A DNA stretch of 51,157 bases from Rhodothermales bacterium (GTDB lineage Bacteria; Bacteroidota; Rhodothermia; Rhodothermales; UBA10348). The DNA is taken from assembly GCA_028284865.1 (NCBI GenBank), contig JANQQV010000014.1:1-51157 (forward strand), written 5' to 3'. Below, in pieces: positions 1 to 10,100 of the stretch (position 1 is its first letter; the number at the start of each line of letters is the position of its first letter). The position numbers were made by a program, and so were the translations under genes. The notes under the pieces were generated by a model that made no database searches, had not been told where the DNA came from, and saw nothing but the letters and a program-made list of their open reading frames with translations.

Positions 1-5
1 GCGTC

Positions 6-79
6 CTCCCTGAACACGTCTGCGGACTCCGCGGGAGGCGCCGACATCCTTCCGCTCGCCCGCAGACGTGTTCAGGGAG
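6..79. repeat. 20-bp perfect inverted repeat at the window edge
   Basis: Bases 6-25 are the exact reverse complement of bases 60-79, with a 34-base spacer. The right arm is part of the radC coding frame (it encodes ADVFRE). The left arm puts a TGA stop at 11-13 into that frame. Because it sits at the extreme end of the window and breaks a conserved gene, a fold-back or chimeric sequence end is as likely as a real genomic palindrome. Confidence 0.85.
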
Positions 80-427
80 TACGCACCGGTCATGTCAGAC
101 CTGCGTCGAGAGGTCTTCCGGGTCGTTCTCGTCAACACGGCTCATCTGCGGATCAGCGACTTCATTGCTTCGGAAGGAGGCATTGCTTCCAGCATCGTCG
201 AACCCCGGTTGATCTTTCGACGAGCGATTCTCGAGCATGCGGCTGCCGTCATCTGCATCCACAATCATCCTTCCGGGAATCCCGAGCCTAGCAGGGAGGA
301 TATCGCCGTGACGCGTCAGCTGGCACGCGCGGGCCAGCACTTGGGCATTCCGTTGCGCGACCACGTGATCATTGCTGGAGACACCTTCACGTCACTGGCT
401 GAGCGAGGTCTCGTCGTTCCTGAATGA
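68..427 (+). CDS. radC: RadC-family JAB/MPN domain protein, N-terminally truncated
   Basis: This is the C-terminal metal-binding (JAMM/MPN+) half of a RadC-like protein. The signature HNHPSG followed by PSREDI gives the H-x-H...D zinc ligand set, and DHVIIAGDTF is the usual following strand. Full-length RadC proteins are about 220-230 residues and carry an N-terminal helix-hairpin-helix part, which is missing here. The frame stays family-like upstream of the GTG at 68 (SPADVF), so the GTG is probably not the real start. The frame is closed by TGA at 11-13 inside the left arm of the edge inverted repeat. Despite its name, a DNA repair role for RadC is not established. JAB family membership is secure; gene completeness is not. 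Confidence 0.8.
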   Translation: MFREYAPVMSDLRREVFRVVLVNTAHLRISDFIASEGGIASSIVEPRLIFRRAILEHAAAVICIHNHPSGNPEPSREDIAVTRQLARAGQHLGIPLRDHVIIAGDTFTSLAERGLVVPE

Positions 428-541
428 ATCACCGAAGTCGGCGGATGGGCAGGATCTTCAAGCAAAGGGTGCAGGACGATGCACGATCCGTGCGTAAATT
501 CCAAGCTTCAATCATCCATCATTTCGCCCTGATCGGCTGCC

Positions 542-1978
542 ATGTCCGACCTGTTTGAAAAGATCGTTTCCCTTTCGAAGCGCCGCGGCTTCATTTTCCA
601 GTCATCCGAGATCTACGGTGGTCTTTCGGCCACATACGATTACGGCCCTCTGGGCGTCGAGCTCAAGCGGAATGTGACCCAGCGTTGGTGGAATGCCATG
701 GTTCATCGTCACGAGAACATCTCGGGCATCGATGCAGCCATCCTGATGCATCCGACGACCTGGAAGGCTTCCGGTCACGTCGATGCGTTCGCGGATCCGC
801 TGATTGACGACAAGACCTCGAAGATGCGTTACCGCGCAGACCAGCTGATTGAAGGGCATGTGGATCGGCTCCGTCGCAAGGGCAAGGATGAGGATGCGGA
901 TCGCGTGTACCAGGCGTTGGTCGATGCGCTCAACGCTGAGGACATGCCGAAAGCGCTCTACGACATCATCATGAGCGAAGAAATCCGTTCGCCGGATTCG
1001 GGCATGTTCGACTGGACGGAGGTTCGCGAATTCAACCTGATGTTCGACACGACCGTTGGACCGGTCGCCAACCCGGACAACAAGATCTATCTGCGTCCTG
1101 AGACGGCACAGGGCATCTTCGTCAACTTCCATAATGTGCGCGAGACGGGACGGCACCAGGTGCCCTTCGGCATCGCCCAGATCGGGAAGGCCTTCCGCAA
1201 TGAGATCGTGGCTCGCCAGTTCATCTTCCGGATGCGCGAATTCGAGCAGATGGAGATGCAGTATTTCGTGAAGCCTGGCGCCCAGATGGAAGCATTTGAG
1301 CAGTGGCGAGAAGAGCGGATGCAGTGGCATCTGGACAACGGAATCCGGGCGTCCAAGCTACGCTGGCACGAGCACGAAAAGTTGGCGCACTACGCTGATG
1401 CCGCCCAGGATATCCAGTATGAATTCCCGATTGGCTGGCAGGAGGTGGAAGGCATCCACTCCCGCACCGACTTCGATCTTCAGGCTCACCAGGAGTACTC
1501 CGGCAAGAAAATGGAGTATTTCGATCCGCAGTCGCAGGAGAAGTACATCCCATACGTTGTCGAGACGTCAGTCGGTCTGGATCGGACGATCCTGACGCTG
1601 CTCTGCGAAGCGTACCGCGAAGAAGAGGTCGGAGGCGAGTCCCGGACCGTCATGAAATTCCATCCTCGCCTGGCTCCAATCACCGTCGGCATCCTGCCGT
1701 TGGTCAAGAAGGGGGGTATGCCTGAGTTTGCTCACAAGGTCGAGGACACGCTCAAAGAGCACTTCAACACATTCTACGACGAGAAGGGGGCCATCGGTCG
1801 TCGCTACCGTCGGATGGACGAAGTCGGTACCCCGTATTGCGTAACCGTTGATGGAGAAAGTCTCGAGGACGGCACCGTTACGGTTCGTCACCGCGACTCC
1901 ATGCAGCAGGAGCGTATTGCTGCCGATCAGCTGGCCGGCTACCTGATCAACCAGATCGCCGATTGGAAAATCGACTGA
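542..1978 (+). CDS. glyS: Glycine--tRNA ligase (dimeric, class II)
   Basis: Charges tRNA-Gly with glycine using ATP in the cytoplasm. At 478 residues it matches the single-chain alpha2 glycyl-tRNA synthetase, not the alpha2beta2 GlyQ/GlyS form. The N-terminus has the family signature KRRGFIFQSSEIYGG and YDYGPLG. RPETAQGIF starts near residue 185, motif 2 contains FRNEI (R219), and motif 3 is GLDRT (R348). A C-terminal anticodon-binding domain follows from about residue 370, with typical RYRRMDEVGTPYCVTVD. The ATG at 542 starts directly with the conserved MSDLFEKIVSL, although no clear Shine-Dalgarno sequence precedes it. It stands alone between radC and the convergent arsC. Assignment is secure. 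Confidence 0.97.
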   Translation: MSDLFEKIVSLSKRRGFIFQSSEIYGGLSATYDYGPLGVELKRNVTQRWWNAMVHRHENISGIDAAILMHPTTWKASGHVDAFADPLIDDKTSKMRYRADQLIEGHVDRLRRKGKDEDADRVYQALVDALNAEDMPKALYDIIMSEEIRSPDSGMFDWTEVREFNLMFDTTVGPVANPDNKIYLRPETAQGIFVNFHNVRETGRHQVPFGIAQIGKAFRNEIVARQFIFRMREFEQMEMQYFVKPGAQMEAFEQWREERMQWHLDNGIRASKLRWHEHEKLAHYADAAQDIQYEFPIGWQEVEGIHSRTDFDLQAHQEYSGKKMEYFDPQSQEKYIPYVVETSVGLDRTILTLLCEAYREEEVGGESRTVMKFHPRLAPITVGILPLVKKGGMPEFAHKVEDTLKEHFNTFYDEKGAIGRRYRRMDEVGTPYCVTVDGESLEDGTVTVRHRDSMQQERIAADQLAGYLINQIADWKID

Positions 1979-2004
1979 TCCGGTACTTGGCCCATTGGCC
2001 TGGA

Positions 2005-2039
2005 GGCCCTGGAGATCAGAACATCGAGTTCTGAGGGCC
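2005..2039. terminator. Hairpin between convergent glyS and arsC
   Basis: GGCCCT (2005-2010) pairs with AGGGCC (2034-2039), and CAGAAC (2017-2022) pairs with GTTCTG (2028-2033), with a six-base bulge between the two stems. It lies in the short gap between converging genes and could end transcription from either side. There is no T-run on either strand, so intrinsic termination is uncertain. Confidence 0.35.
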
Positions 2040-2053
2040 GGAATGATTCCGTG

Positions 2054-2551
2054 CTATGCGTCTGCTGATGGAGCGAAGCGTGCCTTGAGCCAAGCCTCGA
2101 TTTCGTCTCGGGTATTCCGAAACGCTTGGGTGCGCGCTTCTGGCGACGACGTCTCGTTGGATGGGTCGGCAAAACCCTGGTGAATCGTTTCCTTCAGGCC
2201 GGGATGGAATGGGCACTGCTCCTTTGCGTCGTCACAGACCGTGACCACGATTTCTGCCCGCCAGTCGCCAAGGTGATCGATCGTCTTTGACGTGAGGCCG
2301 TCCGTACTCACTCCTGCTTCCCCCAGGACGACGAGTACTTCAGGTTTGACGAACGTGGCCTCCGTGCCCGCGCTCCGGACCTCGTACCGATCACCGAAAT
2401 GGTGGCGCATTAGCGCTTCGGCCAGCTGCGAGCGCGCGCTGTTGTGTGTACAGAGGAACAGGATTGAGGAATTCGCCAATTTGGTAGGAGATTTGGGTGG
2501 ACGGGGCGATTGAAGTAAAGGCGGGCGCGATTGATGCAGCGAAGACGGCAA
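2054..2551 (-). CDS. arsC: Arsenate reductase, thioredoxin-coupled type (LMW-phosphatase fold)
   Basis: Reduces arsenate to arsenite. The P-loop CTHNSARS (C34 to R40) is the CX5R active site of the low-molecular-weight phosphatase fold. C106 and C113 in VCDDAKEQCPFHPG lie seven residues apart, as do the two further cysteines of the pI258-type ArsC relay (Cys82/Cys89), so a thioredoxin-regenerated mechanism is likely. About 29 residues precede the first core strand (SSILFLC), which is longer than usual, so the true start may be further in. No arsR, arsenite pump or ars operon is in the window; the gene is an orphan. Because some LMW-PTP relatives act on phosphotyrosine, the cysteine relay is the deciding evidence for arsenate. 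Confidence 0.88.
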   Translation of the reverse strand: MPSSLHQSRPPLLQSPRPPKSPTKLANSSILFLCTHNSARSQLAEALMRHHFGDRYEVRSAGTEATFVKPEVLVVLGEAGVSTDGLTSKTIDHLGDWRAEIVVTVCDDAKEQCPFHPGLKETIHQGFADPSNETSSPEARTQAFRNTRDEIEAWLKARFAPSADA

Positions 2552-2588
2552 GTGTTGCCATGCCGGTCTTGGAGGATAGGTCTGAATG

Positions 2589-2611
2589 GTAATCCGTGTA
2601 TTACGGATTCC
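2589..2611 (-). terminator. Hairpin between arsC and the outer-membrane protein gene
   Basis: AATCCGT (2591-2597) and ACGGATT (2603-2609) form a perfect 7-bp stem with a 5-base loop, flanked by an extra GG/CC pair. It lies just after the stop codon of the minus-strand outer-membrane protein gene. No T-run follows, so it is only a possible terminator or RNA-stabilising hairpin. Confidence 0.3.
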
Positions 2612-2617
2612 AGCGCA

Positions 2618-3943
2618 CTAAAACCGGGCCCTGACCCCGATCACCGGGTCGAATCGGCGTTGGATCGTATAGAAAGCGCCATCAGCGGACTCCGTCGCCG
2701 GTCGATACGTGTAGTGAGCATCCATGAGCAACCACACACGACCCAGGAGCCGAAGATCGAACTGGAACCGCATCCGATTTTCCTCTCCAAGATCCCCGAA
2801 CAAGGAGGCGAACCCTTTCAGGCCTCGTCGATCCTGTGCCACGGAGATGCGCACATTCCGGGCCAGAAAAAGGAGCCGTAGGTGATATTCGCTCAGTCGC
2901 TGGACGCCGTGGTAGCGCTGAAACGCGTACCACAGCTCGAATCGCTCGAAGAACAGGACCCGGGATTCAAACAGGATCGAGTTGCCTCGCTGCACCTCAC
3001 GCAACGCAATATCCCGCCGAGTAGGATCGATTCCAGAGGTGATACTGCGCCCAGGTCCGCTGACCGGATAGAAGGCACCAAACAGGGCGTGCCGAAAATC
3101 GGAACTGTTGTAGTGCAACGCCAGGGACAGATAAAGTCGAGCCATGTCGATGAAGTTGCCATTTTCGAGATTTGCCCCGATCAGGACACCCTGACCATAG
3201 TCAGGCAGCCATGCACCGCTGACGAACGGGACAAAATCGAAGCTTCCGCTTCGGTAGGCGACCAGACGGACGTCGCTTTCGAATCCCCGGAATGGTTCGT
3301 CCGTGTCGGTTCGTGCCTGCTCATCCTGCACCACCGCTCCAGCCACTTGCAGCGAAGACCATCCCGCGCGACCCCGTTCGAAAGGGGAGAAGGAAAGGCG
3401 CGCACCGGAGAGTGCGCGCCGGGTCACATCGGTCGTGAATGCCTCCAACGTCACATGCTGACCTGAACGCTGAATCTCAATACCAGCCGTTCGTTCGTCC
3501 CAAACCGTCTCTGTCGAGAGAAAGTTGACCAGATGACCGTTCCCAAGACGGGTCCGGTCCAATGGGCCGAGCCGGATGTACGTGCCTTCGTCAGGCTGGT
3601 AGCGGGCATAATCCAGGATTCGGACAATGTCCCGCCACTCATCGGTTTCGGCATCGTAAGGACCGTAGATCCCTGCTCGAAGGCTTCCATCCAGCCCCAG
3701 AGATACGTTTTCGCCTCGCGCAGTCAGATCGACCCGGGTGACCCCCCGCCATTGCGGGCCGATGAGGGAGAAGCCTGCAGCGGTGGTGGCTTCCGCATAG
3801 CCGTCCCACCGGGACATGTGTGCCTGCTCCGCCGGGTCATCCCTGCTCCCGAACAACCAGTGCTGAGCGTGGGAAGGTGTGACCAGGCCAAAGAGTCCCA
3901 ACCACGATGCCAACACCATGACCCCAAACGTGCCGTGGCGCAT
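2618..3943 (-). CDS. Putative outer-membrane beta-barrel protein, function unknown
   Basis: I do not recognise a named family. The protein starts with a clear signal peptide (hydrophobic VMVLASWLGLFGLV, then a cut near SHAQ). It continues as alternating polar/aromatic strands with many Gly, Arg and Tyr residues and ends in VRARF. A C-terminal phenylalanine after alternating residues is typical of outer-membrane barrels. The conserved-looking stretch YIRLGPLDRTRLGNGHLVNF may be a plug or inward-facing loop. I place the start at the ATG ending at 3943 because it puts the signal peptide at the N-terminus; an ATG at 3982 and a longer frame to 4060 are also open. It is divergent from the LON-domain gene and may share a promoter region with it. 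Confidence 0.6.
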   Translation of the reverse strand: MRHGTFGVMVLASWLGLFGLVTPSHAQHWLFGSRDDPAEQAHMSRWDGYAEATTAAGFSLIGPQWRGVTRVDLTARGENVSLGLDGSLRAGIYGPYDAETDEWRDIVRILDYARYQPDEGTYIRLGPLDRTRLGNGHLVNFLSTETVWDERTAGIEIQRSGQHVTLEAFTTDVTRRALSGARLSFSPFERGRAGWSSLQVAGAVVQDEQARTDTDEPFRGFESDVRLVAYRSGSFDFVPFVSGAWLPDYGQGVLIGANLENGNFIDMARLYLSLALHYNSSDFRHALFGAFYPVSGPGRSITSGIDPTRRDIALREVQRGNSILFESRVLFFERFELWYAFQRYHGVQRLSEYHLRLLFLARNVRISVAQDRRGLKGFASLFGDLGEENRMRFQFDLRLLGRVWLLMDAHYTYRPATESADGAFYTIQRRFDPVIGVRARF

Positions 3944-4198
3944 ACGAAGCGATGGTGTTCTGTCAGCGCGACAATCAAGCATGGAAGGCAAAACGGGACG
4001 AATGCTCAAACGGAGTGCAGTGACCTGCTCAGTAGAATTGTTCGCATGATGGAAGAACACCCCATTCGTTCGATGTGCAGTTGTAACCTAGGATGAAAAA
4101 CCTGAATAAACGAGTCGTCCGGGCGCGTTGGTTGGCACCCCGTCATTCTTCTCTCGTACCAGCGCTTTCATCCCGGACGTCAACCCTTTCGCCTATTC

Positions 4199-4825
4199 AT
4201 GGACACGCTTCCGCTCTTTCCTCTCGAGGTAGTTCTCTACCCGGACGAAGTGCTTCCCTTGCACATCTTCGAGGACCGATACAAGGAGATGATTGCTCAG
4301 TCGATCGAGCACGAAACTCCATTCGGGGTCGTACTCCAGGTCGATGGTGCCATGAAAGAAGTCGGATGTACAGCGCGTGTATCAAAGGTCACTGAAACCT
4401 TCGAAGATGGCTCCAGCAACATCATTGTGACGGGTCAGGAGCGATTTCGCATTACAGAAGTCCATCACCGGCATGCCTGGATGTCCGCTGATGTGGAGCC
4501 GGTCACGGATCTGAAGGTTGCCCCCAACTCCGGGTTGGTGGACCGATTGATCGCCCAGCACATCAAGCTGCTTGAATTGGCCGGCCGCACGCCGTCACCC
4601 TCGCTGTACGAGGATCGGGACCGCCTTTCGTTCTTTGTCGCGCACAATGCGGGCTTGACCCTGGACCAGAAACAGGATGTGCTGGAGACTCGGGCCGAAG
4701 CAATGCGTGTCGAGTATCTCATTGCTCATCTCGAACGATTCATACCGGCAGTGGAGGAGGCAGAGCACATCCGCCAGAAGGTTCGGTCGAATGGTCACTT
4801 CAAGGATTTCCCGCCTGAGGTCTGA
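4199..4825 (+). CDS. Stand-alone LON substrate-binding domain protein
   Basis: The 208 residues correspond to the N-terminal substrate-recognition domain of Lon proteases, with no ATPase or peptidase part. The opening LPLFPLEVVLYPDEVLPLHIFEDRY and later GCTARVSKV and GQERFRI match the family's beta-rich N-terminal fold; a helical bundle follows from about residue 110. Such solitary LON-domain proteins are widespread and usually uncharacterised; a role in binding substrates or partners is inference. The start ATG at 4199 directly precedes the conserved LPLFPL. It is divergent from the upstream outer-membrane gene and followed 81 bases later by the PAS sensor gene. Domain assignment is secure; function is open. 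Confidence 0.88.
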   Translation: MDTLPLFPLEVVLYPDEVLPLHIFEDRYKEMIAQSIEHETPFGVVLQVDGAMKEVGCTARVSKVTETFEDGSSNIIVTGQERFRITEVHHRHAWMSADVEPVTDLKVAPNSGLVDRLIAQHIKLLELAGRTPSPSLYEDRDRLSFFVAHNAGLTLDQKQDVLETRAEAMRVEYLIAHLERFIPAVEEAEHIRQKVRSNGHFKDFPPEV

Positions 4826-4906
4826 CGCGTACACGCGATCCAATTGCCTTCCGGCATGATAATTGAGGATCCCATCGGTATCTGACCACAATACCGAAAT
4901 GATCCT

Positions 4907-6541
4907 GTGACTCGAGCAACCGCCGTTCGACTGGGCATTCCGACGGGAGCGCTTTCCCGTCTCATCCTTGTTCCAGTGGGAGTATTCCTGCTGGCCATCG
5001 CTTTCGCATTGTCTTTCTGGCAATACGAGCGTGTTCAGGCACGGATGTATCAAGAGCAACGAGCTGCTGTACGGACGGTATTCGAGATCAATCAGTCGGT
5101 GCACAATGGGAGTGGTGGATTGGCCGCAATGGCCCGAAACAGAGGATTTGAGCGGGTTTGGGTGCTCAGTGCGACGGGCGATATCCTGGACTCGAATCGC
5201 CGACAGGAAATCGGCACCCAGTTGGACGACCTCTGGTGGTCAGCTCTCAAGGACATGCCTTCCGGCCTGAAGCAGACCTCCGTTCGATTCGGGAACCAGA
5301 ATCTCGAGGTGCTCTCGTTGAACTCAGTCGAGTTGGGTCGTCAAGTAGCCATCGTTTCCAAGCCGGTCAACATCTGGCCCGTTTGGTCCTTGAACGTGGG
5401 ATTCATTCTCTTGATGGGTCTCATTTTGTGGTCCACAGTAGCAGGCCTGTTGATCCTGCACCTGCGCCGTCGCATTGAAAGACCTTCTCATGCGCTCGAT
5501 GATCGAGCGCTGGAATTGGTTCGAGGCGGTAGCGTCACCGAGGCGCAATTGGATCGCATCCACGCCGAAACGGCGGGAAGTCTGGGGGGACACGCCGATT
5601 GTATGGTCGACATGGCTCGCAAGCTACAAGAGCAGGCCGCTTCGGCAAGACAGTCTTCGTCCCGTCTCTCCGTCCTGTTCAATTCCATCCCTTCGCCAGC
5701 CTTCATTCTGGATCAGAAGCAACGACTGGTCGATACCAACGAAGCCTTGGCTGAGGCCATGAATGTCGATCCAGCCTGGCTGCGCGGAAGAGGGCTTGCG
5801 GTACTGGCTGATTGGATGCCAGTGAATCGTCTCAAGCGATGGCTGGATCACTCGACCACGGCGGCCTTCGGAATTCGCCGCATGCGCTGGGCCCGGCACG
5901 ACGGGTCGGAAGAAGCGACTGACACGGCCCGATTTGAAGAATGCCTGCTCACGATCGCTCCCGTGCCTCTCGATTCTGGTACGGGCCACCTGGTGCTCGT
6001 TGAGCAAGTCCTGGAGTCGGTCGCTGAACCCGAAGCGACTGAATCCATCGTGGACCTGGACATCGTCGCCGACGACCTTGTGTCGGGCGACGGGCAGGCC
6101 GTAGCCGTTCCCGAAGTTGCGCCCTCGATTTCCGTCGATTGGGCAGATACCGTCATGCAGACCTCCGGAATGGTCGCCATCGCATTCAATGAAGACGCTG
6201 AGACTGTGTATTGGTCGACGGGTGCCCGAGCGCTCACCGGACTCAGCCAACAGGATATCCCTGATCTGATCACATTCACTGATCGCGTCTTCCCGCACGA
6301 GAAAGAGCGCACCCTGTTCAAGCAGTGGTTGGATGCTGAGCCGGAGGATCGCTCTCAGGAACTGCGCATGCGAACGTCCGACGCCATCATATCCACGGTC
6401 TGGCGAGCAGGAGAATGGCGACAGAAATCCATGGGAGATATCGGCCTGCTCTGGACACGGGTGGATCCATCCCTCATCGAACGGGCTCGTTTTTCGGGCG
6501 AAGAGAAAGGGGAACCGAGCGTCGCATCCGACGATTCATAA
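4907..6541 (+). CDS. Membrane-anchored PAS sensor protein without a kinase domain
   Basis: A 544-residue protein built like the input half of a sensor kinase. A transmembrane helix lies at about residues 19-38, an extracytoplasmic domain of about 115 residues follows, and a second helix lies at about 160-185 (VGFILLMGLILWSTVAGLL). A charged HAMP-like segment comes next. A PAS domain follows at about 250-350 (NSIPSPAFILDQKQRLVDTN), and a second, more degenerate PAS-like region at about 415-515 (AIAFNEDAETVYWSTGARAL). There is no H-box, no ATPase domain, and no GGDEF or EAL motif before the stop. The start is a GTG with no obvious Shine-Dalgarno sequence. The next gene, 85 bases on, encodes an H-box-only protein, so the two may form one signalling unit. 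The ligand is unknown. Confidence 0.75.
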   Translation: MTRATAVRLGIPTGALSRLILVPVGVFLLAIAFALSFWQYERVQARMYQEQRAAVRTVFEINQSVHNGSGGLAAMARNRGFERVWVLSATGDILDSNRRQEIGTQLDDLWWSALKDMPSGLKQTSVRFGNQNLEVLSLNSVELGRQVAIVSKPVNIWPVWSLNVGFILLMGLILWSTVAGLLILHLRRRIERPSHALDDRALELVRGGSVTEAQLDRIHAETAGSLGGHADCMVDMARKLQEQAASARQSSSRLSVLFNSIPSPAFILDQKQRLVDTNEALAEAMNVDPAWLRGRGLAVLADWMPVNRLKRWLDHSTTAAFGIRRMRWARHDGSEEATDTARFEECLLTIAPVPLDSGTGHLVLVEQVLESVAEPEATESIVDLDIVADDLVSGDGQAVAVPEVAPSISVDWADTVMQTSGMVAIAFNEDAETVYWSTGARALTGLSQQDIPDLITFTDRVFPHEKERTLFKQWLDAEPEDRSQELRMRTSDAIISTVWRAGEWRQKSMGDIGLLWTRVDPSLIERARFSGEEKGEPSVASDDS

Positions 6542-6626
6542 CCGACTGGCAGTCGGGGTAGTGGATTTGCTTGGATCCTTCTACACGCCGCTGCCAACCC
6601 AACGCACCGCGCCATTCCTGACGCCA

Positions 6627-6911
6627 ATGCCTGATTTGCACTCCCAGAAAGAGATCACCGAACAACTGGAGACCATCCGGATCCAGTTGTCGCGTATCCA
6701 TCATGATCTCAACAACCCGCTCTCTGTCATCTCCGGCAATGTTGAATTGCTGGGCGAACTGACGCGGGCACTCGGCATGGAAGCAGATCTGGGCGGACCC
6801 GTCGATGACTTGACCAAAGCTGTTGACCAGTTGACCGAACATGTCGACCGCCTGCTGGCCGTTCGTGGCCTGCTCAACGAGTTGACCCGACAGCTGGACG
6901 GCGCCTCCTGA
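6627..6911 (+). CDS. Small solitary HisKA-like (H-box) protein
   Basis: A 94-residue, mostly helical protein. IHHDLNNPLSVISGN matches the H-box of histidine-kinase dimerisation domains, with H26 followed by an acidic residue and, five positions on, P31. A second predicted helix (DLTKAVDQLTEHVDRLLAV) would complete the two-helix hairpin. No HATPase domain follows; the frame stops and the next 160 bases are non-coding. The frame is open much further upstream, overlapping the PAS gene, but the ATG at 6627 fits the domain edge best; a GTG near 6555 is an alternative. It could dimerise with or receive phosphate from another kinase, act as a partner of the upstream PAS protein, or be a remnant of a broken kinase. 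Confidence 0.7.
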   Translation: MPDLHSQKEITEQLETIRIQLSRIHHDLNNPLSVISGNVELLGELTRALGMEADLGGPVDDLTKAVDQLTEHVDRLLAVRGLLNELTRQLDGAS

Positions 6912-7108
6912 CCAGCGCGCGAATTGCCCCGGAACATCACACCGCTCACGCCTATTTTCCACAGCGACTAACCACCGTCACTGACCTCAATGCCTGACTG
7001 GATCTCTCAACACGGGATCCGGACTTCAGGCCGACCAAACGGACACTTATCGCGGGCCCCCTTTCTCAACATGCATTGTGGGGCGCAACGGAACAGGCAG
7101 ATCGATTG

Positions 7109-10100
7109 ATGGCGCTTAAGCCACTTCCCATTCTATCTCCACGCATCGCCGTCTTCAAACGGGTTGCGGCGGTTTGCGCATTGATCGCTTTGATTTGGAG
7201 CGGTTCGGCGCTTGCCCAGGTTCAGTCGATTGAAAGCGAGCGGACCGCCGACGGCGTCCTGCTGACGTTCGCCTTTGACTGGAGCGATACCCTCGAGGCG
7301 TTCGTCGATTCGACTGGTTCCGTCGAGTGGTCGCACGCAGACCTGGCCGTGTATTCGGGTGGGCTTTTGACCACCTCGCACCTACTCGACCTGCCCTCCA
7401 AAGCGCTTCCCGAGGTTCGTGTGGTTTCCCGCGAGCTGGAGGATTATCCGGTGACGATCGCGCTCGATGCCGACGATCCCTGGGCAAACCGGCCAGCGGC
7501 ATGGGCGGCTGGACTGGGAACGATGCGAAAGCAGCCGGTCGTGAACATCATCACCATGCCGTATCGGTTGAATGTTGAGTCCGGGCGACTTGAACGACTG
7601 CGCTCTCTTCAGGTGGCGATCTCGTTTGGCCAGGAGTCGGCTGAGTCGTTTGCAATGCGAACAACAACGTCAGCCGCTAAACGAGTCGTAGACAGCGTTT
7701 TGGCTGACGGTGCACTTTTCCGCATCTCGATCACAGAAGACGGTGTTTATCGGATCAACCGTGCGTTGCTCTCGGCGATCGGTCAGAATCCGGATGAAAT
7801 TGATCCTTCAACGGTGCAATTGTTCAGCAACGGAGGCCGTCCGCTTCCGGCGCTGGTGGGAGCCCCCCGCATCGAAGATCTCAGGGAAGTCCCTGCCCTC
7901 CGCATCGGTGGCGGCGATGGTCGCTTCGACGATGGCGATGAGGTGCTGTTTTTCGCGCCTGGGCCGTCGGGGTGGACGTGGGAAGATGGCAGCATGGAGC
8001 ACTACATCCATCCGTTTTCGAACGACAACGCAGTCATTCTCAAGATTGGAGGAGGCCCCGGGGCAACCATCGAGTCCTTGATCGACGGAGGAACGGCCAC
8101 GGCACCGGTCTTTGCCACGACGCAAGGCCGGCATGTCGTTGATCTGGAAGAATCGGTCTGGTCGCGCGAACATGGTAGCGGGCATGATTGGATGAGCAAC
8201 CGGATCCGTCCCGGAGCAGACCGAACCATATTTGATGGCCTGGTGCTTCCAGGCATGTTGTCTGGCACGATGCAATACGAGGCGCGAGTGGCCATCGCGT
8301 CGAACCCGCGGGCCACGGTTGCCATGTTGTCGGATGGTGTAGTCCTGGGGCAGCGTACGGCCCCGTTCACGGTCGGGACGCGATCCAATTCTCCAGCGGC
8401 CGTTCCCGCAGAGTTTTCCTTCGTTCAGCAGGTGGTGGCGGGACAGTCGTTGAACCTGGCCATGCGACTGCTCAATCAGTCCAATGACCCACAGGCGGCT
8501 CTGGACTGGGTCCGGATGATCTACGAGCGATCGTTGCAAGCATCGGCTGGTGCGCTGCGATTCATGACGCGTCCCAACTCGGGAAGCGATCAGCGCCTAC
8601 AACTGTCCGGTTTCGGGTCATCTCCGATCGTCTGGGACATCACGGATGGTCTGGTTCAGCACGCTTATTTCGTTGAACCCTCGGGCGGGAATCATTTGGC
8701 TCATGTCCCACTGCAAGACCCCTCGGACAAGCCCCGCGAGCTGATAGCCTTCACATCGGAAGCGGTCCAGAACGTTGACGCGTCCAATGTGCGCACCGTT
8801 GCGAATCAGAACTTGCGCGCAGTCACGACCTTCCCGGACATGGTTATCGTGACGGCGGAGCCATTTCTTTCGGCCGCGGAGCGATTGGCCGAACATCGCC
8901 GCTCTCAGGGCCTCGAGGTATCCGTGGTTCTCCAGGAGCAGGTTTTCAATGAGTTCTCGGGATCCGTGCCTGATGCACGGGCCGTTCGGGACTACATGGC
9001 ATTTTTGTATGGGCGAACCAACGTGAGTGACCTGTTGCCACAGTATTTGCTGTTGTTTGGCGACGGACACTACGACTATCGAGGAAAATCAGGATTCCAG
9101 AATCCGCTTGGGAATCATGTATTCCCGTTCGAAACAGAAGAGTCGTTGAGTACGGATGGCTCCTATACGTCCGACGACTATTTCGGCCTGCTGGATCCAG
9201 ACGAGGGGATCTGGCGATTCGTTGGCATCTACAATGTCTCGCAGGAGCGCTTGGATATCGGGATCGGTCGCCTACCGGTCCAGACCGCATCTGAAGCAAA
9301 CATGATGGTCGACAAGCTCATCCGATATGATGATCCGGCCACGTTCGGGACCTGGCGAACCACGTACACGGCCGTCGCAGACGACGGCCCCACCGGGTTG
9401 TCAGCGCAGCAGAATGATGCCGATCTGCATCTGACCAACATCGATCAGGTCGTCCAGCACATCGCGGACGACGTCTATCCGGCCATCAACATCAACAAGA
9501 TCTACGGGGAAACCTACGAGCGCGTCTTCCTCAATGGGTATCGGATTCCTGATGCCCGTCGCGACATTCTTGATTCGATCGAACGGGGAACGCTCGTTTT
9601 CAACTACAGCGGTCACGGTGGTCCTGACGGGTTGGCCCAGGAAGCCATATTCACCCGAGAAGATGCCAGCTCCTTGTCGAACGGGGACCTTCTCCCGGTC
9701 GTCATCACCGCGACATGTTCGTTCGGTTGGTGGGACCTGAAAGAAGAGCAGAGCGGAGCGGAAGTGATGTTGCTCAACCCGCAGGGGGGAGCGATCGCTC
9801 TACTGACCTCAGTGCGATTGGCCTACACGGATCCCGGGCAAACCAGCCTGAATGCTGGTCTGAACCGGGCCCTAAATGTCGAGATGTTCACCTCGGCCGA
9901 TGGCCAACCAAGACGACTTGGCGATATCCTCCGCATCACGAAGAACACGCAGGTCGGATTGGAGGGCAACAGCCGCAAATTCAATCTGCTGGGTGATCCG
10001 TCCATGCGACTCGGTCTGCCTGCAGGCGAAGCCGTCGTGGAATCGCTCGCCGGCGTGGATCTGACTACGAATACAGGCCAGCTCAAAGCCCTGGACAAAG

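Noticed and set aside
2531..3466. Two plus-strand frames opposite the outer-membrane protein gene
   Set aside because: Antisense shadows without domains; the minus-strand frame has a signal peptide and barrel-like strands.
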